The notes beneath the pieces were generated by a model that made no database searches, was not told where the DNA came from, and worked only from the letters and a program-made list of their open reading frames with translations. A stretch of DNA of 64,000 nucleotides, taken from positions 1 through 64,000 of the forward strand of contig JAJFJS010000061.1 of the NCBI GenBank assembly GCA_021773815.1. The letters are read 5' to 3'. The DNA is from Gammaproteobacteria bacterium (GTDB lineage: Bacteria; Pseudomonadota; Gammaproteobacteria; Steroidobacterales; GCA-2729495). Of this stretch, positions 33,919-42,616 are shown one piece after another. Each line of letters opens with the position of its first letter. Positions within the stretch are counted from its first letter, which is position 1. Both the position numbers and the translations under genes were made by a program.

Positions 33919-35861
33919 TCCAGGATCGCCTCGTTTTCCAGCGTCGACGTATCCTGCGTGATCTCTTCGCCGCGTGCGATGACGCGCAGCAGGCGCCGCA
34001 TGATTTTTCCCGAGCGGGTCTTGGGCAGGTTGTCGGCAAATCGGATCTCGTCGGGCTTGGCAATCGCCCCGACCTGCTTGCCGACCCAGTCGCGCAGCGT
34101 CGCGGTCAGCGACTCCGCGGCATCGCCGGTCGGTCGTTCGCCGCGCAGCACGACGTAGGCAAAGATGCCTTCACCCTTGATGTCGTGCGGGAAGCCGACG
34201 ACCGCGGCTTCGACAACGCTATCGTGCGCGACGAGCGCCGATTCGACCTCCATCGTGCCGAGCCGGTGACCGGACACGTTCAGCACGTCGTCGATACGGC
34301 CCATCATCCAGATGTATCCGTCCGCGTCCCGGTGCGCGCTGTCGCCGGCCATGTAGTAGCGGTTATCGAATTTCTGCCAGTAGGTCTCGATATAGCGGTC
34401 GTTGTCACCCCAGATCGTCCGCAGCATCGACGGCCAGGGACGCTTGATGACGATATAGCCGCCTTCTTCCGGGGACCCGACCGGATTTCCGGCCTCATCG
34501 ACAATATCGACATCGATGCCGGGCAGCGCCTTCGTGCAGGAACCCGGCTTGGTCGGCGTGACGCCCGGCAGCGGCGTGATCATGATCGAGCCGGTTTCCG
34601 TCTGCCACCAGGTATCGACGATCGGGCAGCGCCCGTGCCCGATAACCTCGTGATACCAGATCCAGGCCTCCGGGTTGATCGGTTCGCCGACGCTACCGAG
34701 CAGGCGCAGCGACGACAGGTCGTACTGCGCCGGCACATCGTCGCCGAACTTCATCAGCGCGCGAATGGCCGTCGGCGCCGTATAAAAGATCGTGACGCCG
34801 TGCCGTTCGCAGATGCTCCAGAAGCGGCCGCCGTCGGGAACCGTCGGCGCGCCCTCGTACATCACGACGGTCGCCCCGGCGGCCAGCGGGCCGTAGGCAA
34901 CGTAGCTGTGGCCCGTGACCCAGCCGACATCGGCGGTACACCAGAACACATCGTCGTCATGCAGGTCGAAGGTCCACTGGCTCGTCAGTTTCGCCGCCAG
35001 CAGGTAGCCGGCCGATGAATGCTGAATACCCTTCGGCTTGCCCGTCGAACCGGACGTGTATAACAGGAACAGCGGGTGCTCGGCGTCGACGGGCACCGGA
35101 TCGCAGGTCGTCGACTGGCCGGCGACCGCATCGGACCACCAGACGTCCCGGCCGTCCTGCATGGCCGCGCCGCAATCGGCTCGCTTGAGGACGATGACCG
35201 TCTCTATCGTCTCACACCCGGCGGCCAGCGCCTCGTCGGCGGCCGCCTTCAGTGCGACGACACGCCCGCCGCGATGCCCGCCGTCGGCAGTAATCAGCAT
35301 CTTCGCGCCGGCATCAATGATCCGGTCGCGCAGCGAGTTGGCCGAAAACCCGCCGAACACGACGGAGTGAATCGCGCCGATCCGCGCACAGGCCTGCATC
35401 GCGATAACGGCCTCGGGCACCATCGGCATGTAGATCACGACGCGATCGCCGGTCGCGACACCGTGGGCCTTGAGCGCATTGGCGAACCGGGCGACCTCGT
35501 CGGTCAACTCACGGTACGTCAGTGTGCGCTGATCGCCGCCCTCGCCCTCGAAAATAATGGCCGTCTTACCGGCCCGCTCGGCAAGATTCATATCCAGGCA
35601 GTTGTAGGACACATTCAGGCGCCCGTCTGCAAACCACCGGTAATTCGGTGCATTCGATGCGTCGAGCACCTCGGTGAACGGCGTCGCCCAGGCAATCTCC
35701 TCGCGCGCCAGTCGCGCCCAAAAGCCCTCGTAGTCGGCGGCCGCCTCCGCGTACAGCGCCTCGGCATCCGCCGGCTTCAGCCGGGCCGCGGCAACGAATG
35801 CATCGCTGGGCGGGAATACCCGATTTTCGTTCAGGATGGACTCAATCTTTTTGTCGCTCAT
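33897..35861 (-). CDS. acs: Acetate--CoA ligase
   Basis: The 654-residue protein matches the length of bacterial Acs (about 652). It contains the ATP loop [61 protein letters not shown], and Lys619 in [10 protein letters not shown], the residue acetylated in regulated Acs enzymes. It converts acetate, ATP and CoA to acetyl-CoA via acetyl-AMP. It lies downstream of a fructosamine kinase family gene in the same direction, 23 bases apart. No link to the pigment cluster other than possible acetyl-CoA supply. Confidence 0.97.
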   Translation of the reverse strand: MSDKKIESILNENRVFPPSDAFVAAARLKPADAEALYAEAAADYEGFWARLAREEIAWATPFTEVLDASNAPNYRWFADGRLNVSYNCLDMNLAERAGKTAIIFEGEGGDQRTLTYRELTDEVARFANALKAHGVATGDRVVIYMPMVPEAVIAMQACARIGAIHSVVFGGFSANSLRDRIIDAGAKMLITADGGHRGGRVVALKAAADEALAAGCETIETVIVLKRADCGAAMQDGRDVWWSDAVAGQSTTCDPVPVDAEHPLFLLYTSGSTGKPKGIQHSSAGYLLAAKLTSQWTFDLHDDDVFWCTADVGWVTGHSYVAYGPLAAGATVVMYEGAPTVPDGGRFWSICERHGVTIFYTAPTAIRALMKFGDDVPAQYDLSSLRLLGSVGEPINPEAWIWYHEVIGHGRCPIVDTWWQTETGSIMITPLPGVTPTKPGSCTKALPGIDVDIVDEAGNPVGSPEEGGYIVIKRPWPSMLRTIWGDNDRYIETYWQKFDNRYYMAGDSAHRDADGYIWMMGRIDDVLNVSGHRLGTMEVESALVAHDSVVEAAVVGFPHDIKGEGIFAYVVLRGERPTGDAAESLTATLRDWVGKQVGAIAKPDEIRFADNLPKTRSGKIMRRLLRVIARGEEITQDTSTLENEAILDQLRGKA

Positions 35862-35884
35862 CGATACGAACCCCGTTTGACCAA

Positions 35885-36763
35885 TCAGGCAAGCAACGTG
35901 CCCAGCAATTCCGACACCTGGTAACGATACCCGCCGCCGAACAGATTAAAGTGATTCAACACGTGGTAGAGATTATATAGATCGCGGCGGCGTCTGAAGC
36001 CGGCATCGAGCGGCCAAATCTCTTCATAGGCAGCATAGAAGCGCCGGTCGAAACCACCGAACAGCATCGTCATCGCAATATCCGTCTCGCGATCTCCGTA
36101 ATACGTCGCCGGATCGTAAATGACGGGCTCCTCGCCATACGTTGCGCCCCAGTTGCCGCCCCACAGGTCTCCGTGCAGCAACGATGCCGCCGGCTTATGG
36201 CCCTCGAAGAAGCCGGGCAGGCGATCGAGCAGGCGCCCGCCCGCAGCCGTGATCGACTCGCCGATACCATTGTCGGCCGCAAGACGCAGTTGATAGCCGA
36301 GCCGCGCGTCGCCAAAAAACGCGCGCCAGTCGGTCGACCAGTCGTTGATCTGTCGCGTACTGCCGATGGTGTTGTCGCAATGCCAGCCGAAGCGCGGCCG
36401 GACCTGTTGATGCACCATTGCCAGCGCACGTCCGCAGGCTGCCGCGGCGGCGGCCGTCTTGTGGCCGAGCTCGATGTATTCGAGCAGCAGGAACGACACG
36501 TCACCGGCCAAGCTGACATGAATCGCCTCGGGCACCCGGATGGCGCCGGTCGCGCGCAGCTCATCGAGCGCCACGCGCTCGGCCTCGAACATCCACAGCG
36601 CCGACTTCACATTGGTCTTGAGCAGGTAGCGAGTGCCGCGCAGCGTAACCAGCCGATAGCTGCGATTGATGCTGCCGCCGCCGACCGTCTCGATCCGATC
36701 CCGATCGATCGCACCGACCGACGCCGCGACAACCTCCAGCACCGGCTCGGCCACCGGGCGCAT
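35885..36763 (-). CDS. Fructosamine kinase family protein
   Basis: From the ATG at 36763 the protein has 292 residues, the usual length for bacterial fructosamine/ketosamine-3-kinase homologues. It has [11 protein letters not shown] near the N-terminus (nucleotide loop), YLLKTN (phosphate-binding Lys), [12 protein letters not shown] (catalytic Asp) and [18 protein letters not shown] (metal-binding DP). The frame stays open to 37009, but the added 82 residues are basic and unlike the family. It phosphorylates protein-bound sugar adducts in relatives, a protein repair step. Bacterial substrates are poorly known. Confidence 0.88.
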   Translation of the reverse strand: MRPVAEPVLEVVAASVGAIDRDRIETVGGGSINRSYRLVTLRGTRYLLKTNVKSALWMFEAERVALDELRATGAIRVPEAIHVSLAGDVSFLLLEYIELGHKTAAAAAACGRALAMVHQQVRPRFGWHCDNTIGSTRQINDWSTDWRAFFGDARLGYQLRLAADNGIGESITAAGGRLLDRLPGFFEGHKPAASLLHGDLWGGNWGATYGEEPVIYDPATYYGDRETDIAMTMLFGGFDRRFYAAYEEIWPLDAGFRRRRDLYNLYHVLNHFNLFGGGYRYQVSELLGTLLA

Positions 36764-36869
36764 GCTGTCCGTCACGATGTCACACGGGCTCGAGGCGACG
36801 CACGATGGATGAGCGGGCACGAGAATGAGCCCGAGCCCGGCGCGGTGCGCATCACGCCGCCACCGGGGT

Positions 36870-37760
36870 TCAATAGGCCTCGGCGATGCGCTGCGCCTGC
36901 CGGCGCAAACCGGTGCCGAAACCGGCCGCATCATACAGCGCGTTGAGTCCGTCGAGGTCCGGCTCTTGTCGCACCGGCGCCTGATCAGCATCGGGCATCG
37001 GCACGTCACAGCGTATCCGTGTCAACTCCCGGCACAGGTGCGCCTGCTCACGATGGGCCTCGAGTTTGGCGCCCAGTGTCGACGCGCCGCGGACATTGAC
37101 GTTCGCGACGCTGCCCAGGTTCAGGTACAACTCGTCGAGCGTGTCGAAATGGCGCAGCAACGCGCCGGCCGTCTTCGCCCCGACGCCCGGCACGCCGGGA
37201 ATATTGTCGACGCTGTCGCCGGCCAGCGCGAGAAAGTCGACCATCTGATCGGCACGCACGCCGAATACGTCCGGCACATCGTCGTGGCCGATGCGCTTGT
37301 CGCCGGCAAAATCCCACATGACATCGCCGACCTGCAGGACTTGCAGCAGATCCTTGTCACGACTCAGGATCGTGATGCAATGCCCGGCCTCCCGCCCGCG
37401 GTGCGCCAGTGTGCCAATCAGGTCATCGGCCTCGAACCGGCGATTCGAACATTCACGAACGCCGAGCAGGCGCGTGACCGCACGACACTGCGCGAACTGG
37501 CGTTTCAGTTCGGCGGGCGCCGGATCGCGATTGGCCTTGTACGGCGGATAGATCTCGCTGCGAAACGACGAACTCAGGCTCTCGTCGAACGCCGCGGCCA
37601 CCGAATCGGGCTGCACCGATTCGAGGAAATCGCTGAGGAACCGCGCGTAGCCGAACACCGCGTTGACGGGATGGTCCTTGGGACAGGTCATCGAATCCGG
37701 CACCGAGAACCATGCGCGGAAGATGAAGATACTTGCGTCGATCAGGTAGGTCATGCTCAT
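36870..37760 (-). CDS. 5'-3' exonuclease (flap endonuclease-like, Xni/PolA N-domain family)
   Basis: A 296-residue protein with the PIN-like nuclease fold and acidic metal ligands in YLIDASIFIFRAW, FEADDLIGTLA and SRDKDLLQVL. Its helix-hairpin-helix segment is GDSVDNIPGVPGVGAKTAGALLRHFDTLDELY. It is longer than E. coli Xni (about 251 residues) but much shorter than DNA polymerase I, so it is a stand-alone 5' nuclease acting on flaps or overhangs. It overlaps the anti-sigma-factor-like gene start region by four bases and is the third gene of a sigma/anti-sigma operon. Confidence 0.9.
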   Translation of the reverse strand: MSMTYLIDASIFIFRAWFSVPDSMTCPKDHPVNAVFGYARFLSDFLESVQPDSVAAAFDESLSSSFRSEIYPPYKANRDPAPAELKRQFAQCRAVTRLLGVRECSNRRFEADDLIGTLAHRGREAGHCITILSRDKDLLQVLQVGDVMWDFAGDKRIGHDDVPDVFGVRADQMVDFLALAGDSVDNIPGVPGVGAKTAGALLRHFDTLDELYLNLGSVANVNVRGASTLGAKLEAHREQAHLCRELTRIRCDVPMPDADQAPVRQEPDLDGLNALYDAAGFGTGLRRQAQRIAEAY

Positions 37761-38596
37761 TCACCCCGTCCGCGAATCTTAACGCTGACGGGATGATCGG
37801 GATAGCGGTCGAGAAACTCGACGAGCCGCTCGTCGGCTGCCTCGTTCGCCCCCGCAGCAGAAAGGCTCGCGATTTCACGCAACCACGACTCCGGGTCGGC
37901 GGCCCGGTCGCGTTCGTCAGTGGACACCGGTGCCGGCTCAGCAGGCGCCGGCGAAGACGGCCGATCGCGCACGGATTCCGCCTTTGCGGGCGCCTGACGC
38001 CGGGCCGTGAACGAGCGGGAATCATCGGCACGTCGCTGCCGATCTGTCGCGGCAACGTAGTCGGTGACAATCAGCATTGCAGCTCCAAAATCGAGCCCGG
38101 CCAACCGCCGAGCCTGCACCGAAATCTCGGCGAGAGGCAACGGCGCCAACGCGGCCGCGTCATCGGCCGAACGCGCGCGGCCAATGACGCTTTCCCCGGC
38201 ATCTGCACCATCGACCGCAGCGGTCGATGACGACACCGAAAGATTCGGTTCCTGTATCCCGCCTTTTTCTTCGCGCATCGTGGCGCCGGCGTCGGCCGGT
38301 CGATCAGACGAACCGGTAATAACCTGCTCAAAGCGAACCGGCATATCGATGACGATGTTCATGACCAGCGAAAAAGACAACAGTACAGTTGCGGCCAGCG
38401 CAACCGGCTTGAGCCAGCCGCCGCGCGGCCCGAACTCGAGCCGATGAATCTTTGCCGAGTCTCGCGCTGCGGCCAGGATGCGCGCGTCGATTTCCGGCGG
38501 CGGCTCTTCTCGACCGAGTGCCGTATAGCGCTCCGTCAGTTTTGATTTGCCGTCCAGGAATTCCTCGAACTCGTCGTCATGTCGCTGGTCGTTCAC
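37757..38596 (-). CDS. Probable anti-sigma factor (single-pass membrane protein)
   Basis: This 279-residue protein has an N-terminal cytoplasmic part of about 60 residues containing REEPPPEIDARILAAAR and one transmembrane helix at about 62-82 (WLKPVALAATVLLSFSLVMNI). A periplasmic region rich in Ala, Glu and Arg follows. It ends with WLREIASLSAAGANEAADERLVEFLDRYPDHPVSVKIRGRGE. The gene overlaps the ECF sigma factor by four bases (sigma first), the normal layout for a cognate anti-sigma. No zinc HxxxCxxC motif is seen, so it would be of the non-ZAS kind. The signal sensed is unknown. Confidence 0.72.
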   Translation of the reverse strand: MNDQRHDDEFEEFLDGKSKLTERYTALGREEPPPEIDARILAAARDSAKIHRLEFGPRGGWLKPVALAATVLLSFSLVMNIVIDMPVRFEQVITGSSDRPADAGATMREEKGGIQEPNLSVSSSTAAVDGADAGESVIGRARSADDAAALAPLPLAEISVQARRLAGLDFGAAMLIVTDYVAATDRQRRADDSRSFTARRQAPAKAESVRDRPSSPAPAEPAPVSTDERDRAADPESWLREIASLSAAGANEAADERLVEFLDRYPDHPVSVKIRGRGE

Positions 38597-39165
38597 GCGT
38601 CCTCCCCCTGCTCGGCAAGCTGCTGTCGCAACCGGCCGAATGCATAGCGCAGGCGACTTTTGGCTGTTTCTGCGCTGACGCCGGTCACGGCCGCGACCTC
38701 CGCCAGCGACAAACCGGCTTCCTGTTTGAGAATAAAGGCGTCGCGCTGTTCGGCCGGCAGGTTCGCCAGGGCGGCGCGAAAGCGCGCTATGGATTCGTCC
38801 CGGATCGCCTGCGCCTCCGGATTGGCCGACGCTGTTGCGGGCAGTTCATCGACGTTGCTGTCCACGCCGGCCGCCTTTTGCGCCAGCCTGCTTCCGGACC
38901 GACGGCTATGATCGACGAGGCAATTGTGGGCAAGCCGGTACAGATATGTCGTGAATTGTGCGGCCGGTTCGTAACGGTCCTTCGCCCTGATGATTTTCAT
39001 CCAGACCTCCTGCATCAATTCGGCCGACGCTTCGGCGCCGATTCCCTGACGCAGAAAATAGCGATACACCGGCCCCTTGTGGCGACGGTACAGCACCTCG
39101 AATGCCGCGACCTCCCCGCGTCGGTATCGGACCATCAGTGCCGTATCGTGGGACTCCTCCGCCAT
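38593..39165 (-). CDS. ECF-type RNA polymerase sigma factor
   Basis: Starting at the ATG at 39165, the 190-residue protein has a sigma region 2 (FEVLYRRHKGPVYRYFLR, AELMQEVWMKIIRAKDRYEP, FTTYLYRLAHNCLVDHSRR). It also has a sigma region 4 with the helix-turn-helix LPAEQRDAFILKQEAGLSLAEVAAVTGVSAETAKSRLRYA. Longer in-frame starts to 39315 add a proline- and arginine-rich stretch not found in ECF factors. It precedes a membrane anti-sigma-like gene. A strong hairpin sits in the leader (39224-39252). With the VWA lipoprotein upstream it resembles sigma/VWA gene groups of Xanthomonadales-like bacteria. Confidence 0.9.
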   Translation of the reverse strand: MAEESHDTALMVRYRRGEVAAFEVLYRRHKGPVYRYFLRQGIGAEASAELMQEVWMKIIRAKDRYEPAAQFTTYLYRLAHNCLVDHSRRSGSRLAQKAAGVDSNVDELPATASANPEAQAIRDESIARFRAALANLPAEQRDAFILKQEAGLSLAEVAAVTGVSAETAKSRLRYAFGRLRQQLAEQGEDA

Positions 39166-39223
39166 GAGCGGCAGCATAAGGCAAAACCGCCGGGCGCAGG
39201 AACGGCGGCCATCGGGCGCCGGC

Positions 39224-39252
39224 CACCCGGGCGGCGAATGTCCGCCCGGGTG
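39224..39252 (-). terminator. Strong GC-rich hairpin between the VWA and sigma factor genes
   Basis: CACCCGGGCGG at 39224-39234 pairs perfectly with CCGCCCGGGTG at 39242-39252 around a seven-base loop. There is no T run on either strand, so it is either a factor-assisted terminator for the VWA transcript or a structured leader of the sigma factor mRNA. Confidence 0.5.
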
Positions 39253-39363
39253 ACCGAGGATTGAATACATTCGGCAACGCTCATCGCCTTCAGGGCTGGC
39301 CGCGGCACGTCTCACCGGCTGGTATGCCTCGATCGAAAACCGTTCCGAGGGTCTCTCGCATCG

Positions 39364-41181
39364 TTATTGCCTGGATACCCGAGGCGCCGGCACCGATAGT
39401 GAATCAGCGAGCCGGACCAGACCGAGAAACTCGCCACGATAACCGAACGGATCGGCGCCGCGCGCCTCGCCCGCCAGTTCGACGATATCGGCATAGTCGT
39501 AGCCGCCAAGATATTCACCGCCTCTGAGCAATTCGCCGAACGCCGCGACCGCGGCGGCAAACCGGAATTCCGTATCCGCCTCGTCGAGTGTCACGATCGA
39601 TCGGACTGGCACCGGTCGCTCAATCAGCCGGCTGCGCTCGCCGTCGGGCGCCTTGTAGCGCAACCGGACAAATGCCAGTTCACCGGAAGATCTGCGCCGC
39701 GTTGAGTCTTCTTCGGCGTAGCGCAGCGGATCGATCAGGCGCGCCTTACTGCCGACCAGGGCGAGCTCATACAAGGCGGTCACGGTGTGCCCGGCGCCGA
39801 TTTCCCCGGCGTCAATCCGGTCGTTGTTGAAATCCTCGCGGCGTAACATCCGGTTTTCGTAGCCGACCAGCCGATACTCGGCGACGATCGCCGGGTTGAA
39901 CTCGACCTGAATCTTGACGTCTTTCGCGATCGTCTGCAGCGTGCCGGTCATCTGCTCGACAAGCACCTTGCGCCCCTCATTCAGCGTGTCGATATAGGCA
40001 TGGTTGCCGTTACCGGCGTCGGCGAGTTGCTCCATCAAGTGGTCGTTGTAGTTACCGGCGCCGAAACCGAGCGTCGTCAGCGACACGCCGATATCCCGCT
40101 GGCGTTCGACGATATCGACCAGTGCATCGAAATCCACGGTACCGACATTGAAGTCACCGTCGGTCGCGAGCAGGACGCGGTTGATGCCACCGTCGATGAA
40201 ACCCTGCTCGGCCATCCGATATGCGAGACGTATGCCGCTCGCGCCATTCGTACTGCCGCCGGCCCGCAGCCGCTGCAGTGCGCCGAGGATCCGCGCCTGC
40301 TCGTTGCCGGCAGTCGGTTCGAGCACGACGCCGGACGAGCCGGCGTAAACAACCATTGATACCCGGTCCCGCTTCGTCAGCCGCTGCGTCAGCAGCTTGA
40401 GCGCATTTTTCAGCAGCGGTAACTTGTCCGGAGAATCCATGGACCCGGACACATCGACGAGAAAAACGAGATTTGCCGCGGGTCGCTCTGCCTCGGGCAC
40501 TTCAAAGCCCTTAATACCGATTCGCAACAGAACCTTGTCCCGATTCCATGGCGCCGTGGTTGCTTGCGTAGCAACGGAGAATGGCACGTCCTTGTTTTTC
40601 GGGACCGGGTAATCATAAGAAAAGTAGTTGATCAGTTCCTCGGTGCGTACCGCGCCCTGCGGCGGCAGCGAGCCGCCATTCAGGAATCGACGCATGTTCG
40701 AGTACGCACCCGTATCGACATCGATACTGAACGTCGAGACCGGAAAGGCGCTGACGAGACGTACCGGATTTGGGTCCAGATGGGCATAGTTTTCCGTATC
40801 GAGCGGTTCGCCCGGGGGACGAATCAGCGGCGGCGCACCGTGGTACGAATCCGCTGTCACTTTGCCTGCCATCACGACAAGCGACGATCCGGCCGACTGT
40901 TCCCGTATCGAGGGATGGGTCTCGCCCTTGCGATTCGCTCGGATCGCCGCAACCTCGATTGGCGACGAAGGCCCGCCGTCAGCGGCATCGTGCCCGGCGG
41001 GCAGCGATGCTATGACGTCAACGGACGACAACTGTTGCGCCGGTTCGATGACAACTTCATTGTCGACCGACTGCCGCACCGTTGCATCGTCATTGCGCGG
41101 CCCGGCACATGCGGTCAGCAGCAACAGCACGATGACCGTATTGACGGCGTGACGCCGATTCGGTATTTGACATAAGCTCAT
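39364..41181 (-). CDS. VWA-domain lipoprotein (YfbK-type)
   Basis: The 605-residue protein has a lipoprotein signal (VIVLLLLTAC, Cys25) and a YfbK-like N-terminal domain. NYAHLDPNPVRLV and FSIDVDTGAYSNMRRFLNGG lie near residues 131-170. A von Willebrand A domain begins NLVFLVDVSGSMDS with the MIDAS DxSxS at 243-247. The C-terminal part carries the conserved ALYELALVG and FAAAVAAFGELLR blocks of this family. It presumably sits at the periplasmic face of an envelope membrane. It is encoded 198 bases upstream of the ECF sigma factor on the same strand and may be part of the same stress or envelope system. The function is unknown. Confidence 0.9.
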   Translation of the reverse strand: MSLCQIPNRRHAVNTVIVLLLLTACAGPRNDDATVRQSVDNEVVIEPAQQLSSVDVIASLPAGHDAADGGPSSPIEVAAIRANRKGETHPSIREQSAGSSLVVMAGKVTADSYHGAPPLIRPPGEPLDTENYAHLDPNPVRLVSAFPVSTFSIDVDTGAYSNMRRFLNGGSLPPQGAVRTEELINYFSYDYPVPKNKDVPFSVATQATTAPWNRDKVLLRIGIKGFEVPEAERPAANLVFLVDVSGSMDSPDKLPLLKNALKLLTQRLTKRDRVSMVVYAGSSGVVLEPTAGNEQARILGALQRLRAGGSTNGASGIRLAYRMAEQGFIDGGINRVLLATDGDFNVGTVDFDALVDIVERQRDIGVSLTTLGFGAGNYNDHLMEQLADAGNGNHAYIDTLNEGRKVLVEQMTGTLQTIAKDVKIQVEFNPAIVAEYRLVGYENRMLRREDFNNDRIDAGEIGAGHTVTALYELALVGSKARLIDPLRYAEEDSTRRRSSGELAFVRLRYKAPDGERSRLIERPVPVRSIVTLDEADTEFRFAAAVAAFGELLRGGEYLGGYDYADIVELAGEARGADPFGYRGEFLGLVRLADSLSVPAPRVSRQ

Positions 41182-41572
41182 GATTCCAGACCTCCGTCGT
41201 CCAGCGTTTTTGAGTCACCCGGTGTTTTTGAGTCACCCAATGTTTTCGATTCACGTTGGGTATAAACGCGTGAACACGCGGGACGGGGTTAACGGAATGC
41301 AAAAAAACCGTCCGGGAGGCCGAATGGCCGATGGCCATTGCCAGGCATCATCGCCGTAGAACCACTGTTTTCAACGTCTGAGCCGCTGTCGCCGATCGCG
41401 AAGATCGGGCGCGACTATCGATAGCGGAGGCTCCCGCGACGATTCTTCGACTATTTTGACGGCCCGTCATCAGAGATGAGGCCGACACTCACGTTGACGG
41501 TCTCCGCCCGGCCGCAAGCCCGGCATCATTTGGATGCCGCCCTGTGCGCGTTAGCGGCCCGGCCACCCCGAA
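41182..41572. other. Intergenic region upstream of the VWA gene
   Basis: This 391-base gap between the VWA gene (start 41181) and the HNH gene (end 41573), both leftward, holds an 18-base tandem repeat (41206-41259, listed separately). It also has an A-rich patch near 41297-41306 and a small hairpin, GGCATC/GATGCC, near 41522-41538 that might help end the HNH transcript. The VWA promoter is likely here but was not recognised. No gene is supported. Confidence 0.5.
41206..41259. repeat. Short tandem repeat, 18-base unit, three units
   Basis: GTTTTTGAGTCACCCGGT, GTTTTTGAGTCACCCAAT and a diverged GTTTTCGATTCACGTTGG follow one another directly, 25 bases upstream of the VWA gene start. The first two differ only in their last three bases (GGT versus AAT). 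This spacing could present repeated binding sites or be a simple slippage product. Confidence 0.8.
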
Positions 41573-42226
41573 TCAGTCGTGAGTTTCGCGATGCCCGACC
41601 ACGCCCCCCTGTAGCGTGATGACGAGACGTTCACGCAGCGGGCTGGTCCTGGAGATGTGTGCGAGCAGGAATTCCATCTGGTCGGCGAGCACGCGGCGAC
41701 CCTTCAGAAAAATATACTCGGCATAGGTCGGCGTGAAGGGCACGGCGAGCAACTGCATCCCGGCCTGCTCCGGCGTCCGACCGCCCTTGTGATTATTGCA
41801 ACGCCGGCAGGCCGTGACGACGTTGCGCCACGCATCCGTGCCGCCGCGGCTGATCGGGCGAATATGATCGCGCGTCAGGTCGCGGGCCAGAAAATGGGCG
41901 CCGCAATAGAGGCACAGGTTGCCGTCGCGCTTGAACAGGGTCTTGTTGTTCAGTGGCGGAACATAGCGATCCCGCAGCTCGGGACCGCCGGGCGTCCGGC
42001 CCACCGTGGCGATAATCGAATTGACGTCGACATGGCTGCGCTCACCGGTGATCGCGTTATACCCGCCGCGCACGCTGTACAGGAGCGTGCCGCACGCATA
42101 CGCGACCTGATCCGTGTGGTACAGACGAACGGCATCGCGATAGTCGACCCACTCCAGGGGCATGCCGGCCACGTCCGTGCGCAGGACCTGCTGAGAAAAA
42201 TCCGGTGTCGAATCTTGCAGCAACAT
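41573..42226 (-). CDS. HNH endonuclease
   Basis: The ATG at 42226 gives a 217-residue protein. A zinc-finger-like HNH core spans residues 105-150: CLYCG (Cys105, Cys108), DLTRDHIRPISRGG (catalytic DH at 120-121), WRNVVTACRRCNNHKGG (Cys140, Cys143, Asn144-145 and His146). The 100-residue N-terminal part (VLRTDVAGMPLEWVDYRDAVRLYHTDQ) is typical of chromosomal HNH proteins common in gammaproteobacteria. It is not clearly linked to restriction, phage or toxin systems, and none is nearby. The frame is open upstream to 42325, but that part is unlike the family. Confidence 0.88.
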   Translation of the reverse strand: MLLQDSTPDFSQQVLRTDVAGMPLEWVDYRDAVRLYHTDQVAYACGTLLYSVRGGYNAITGERSHVDVNSIIATVGRTPGGPELRDRYVPPLNNKTLFKRDGNLCLYCGAHFLARDLTRDHIRPISRGGTDAWRNVVTACRRCNNHKGGRTPEQAGMQLLAVPFTPTYAEYIFLKGRRVLADQMEFLLAHISRTSPLRERLVITLQGGVVGHRETHD

Positions 42227-42616
42227 TGGGCTGATTCGGCCGCCCGGGTGAACACCTTGGGCCGGGTCGGCCTGTCTCCTGTATATCACAGAGTTTATGA
42301 AAAAAATAATGCTAACGGCACACATCGCCCGCTCATGCCCGCGAGCTCCGGCCGCACCTTATTCGGCCCGGGCCTGGCCTGCATGAATAATGCAGGCTAG
42401 GGGTTTTTCCTACTTGACCTTGCAGGCATTGACGGGCAGAAAGACGCACCATGACAATAGTGGTATAAGGCAGCCCGACGGAGCAGGTTTCCGCACCGAC
42501 GATCCGTGCGTCCCGGGCCGTATTCACGCCGGCGCATGACGCTGCCGAAACCGCTCCGATTTGTCAGCTCCGGGTCGCCATGTGGTGACCACGACCTACA
42601 TTGAAAGAAGGCGCAT
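42227..42616. other. Intergenic region between divergent HNH and pntA genes
   Basis: This 390-base gap should hold both promoters. The 42227-42330 part is AT-rich (AAAAAAATAATGC near 42300-42312) and suits the HNH promoter. A hairpin with a T run lies at 42377-42408 in the pntA direction (listed separately). The last 200 bases show no clear -35/-10 pair. The ribosome site of pntA is AAAGAAGG at 42603-42610. No gene is supported. Confidence 0.5.
42377..42408 (+). terminator. Terminator-like hairpin in the pntA leader
   Basis: GCCTGCAT (42377-42384) pairs perfectly with ATGCAGGC (42390-42397) around five bases, followed by TAGGGGTTTTT. It has terminator shape in the rightward direction but no rightward gene precedes it, so it could attenuate the long pntA leader. 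This is pattern reading only. Confidence 0.4.

Noticed and set aside
41090-41338. Small leftward frame translating the 18-base repeats
   Set aside because: It overlaps the VWA gene start and signal peptide in another frame and has no ribosome site or homologous look.
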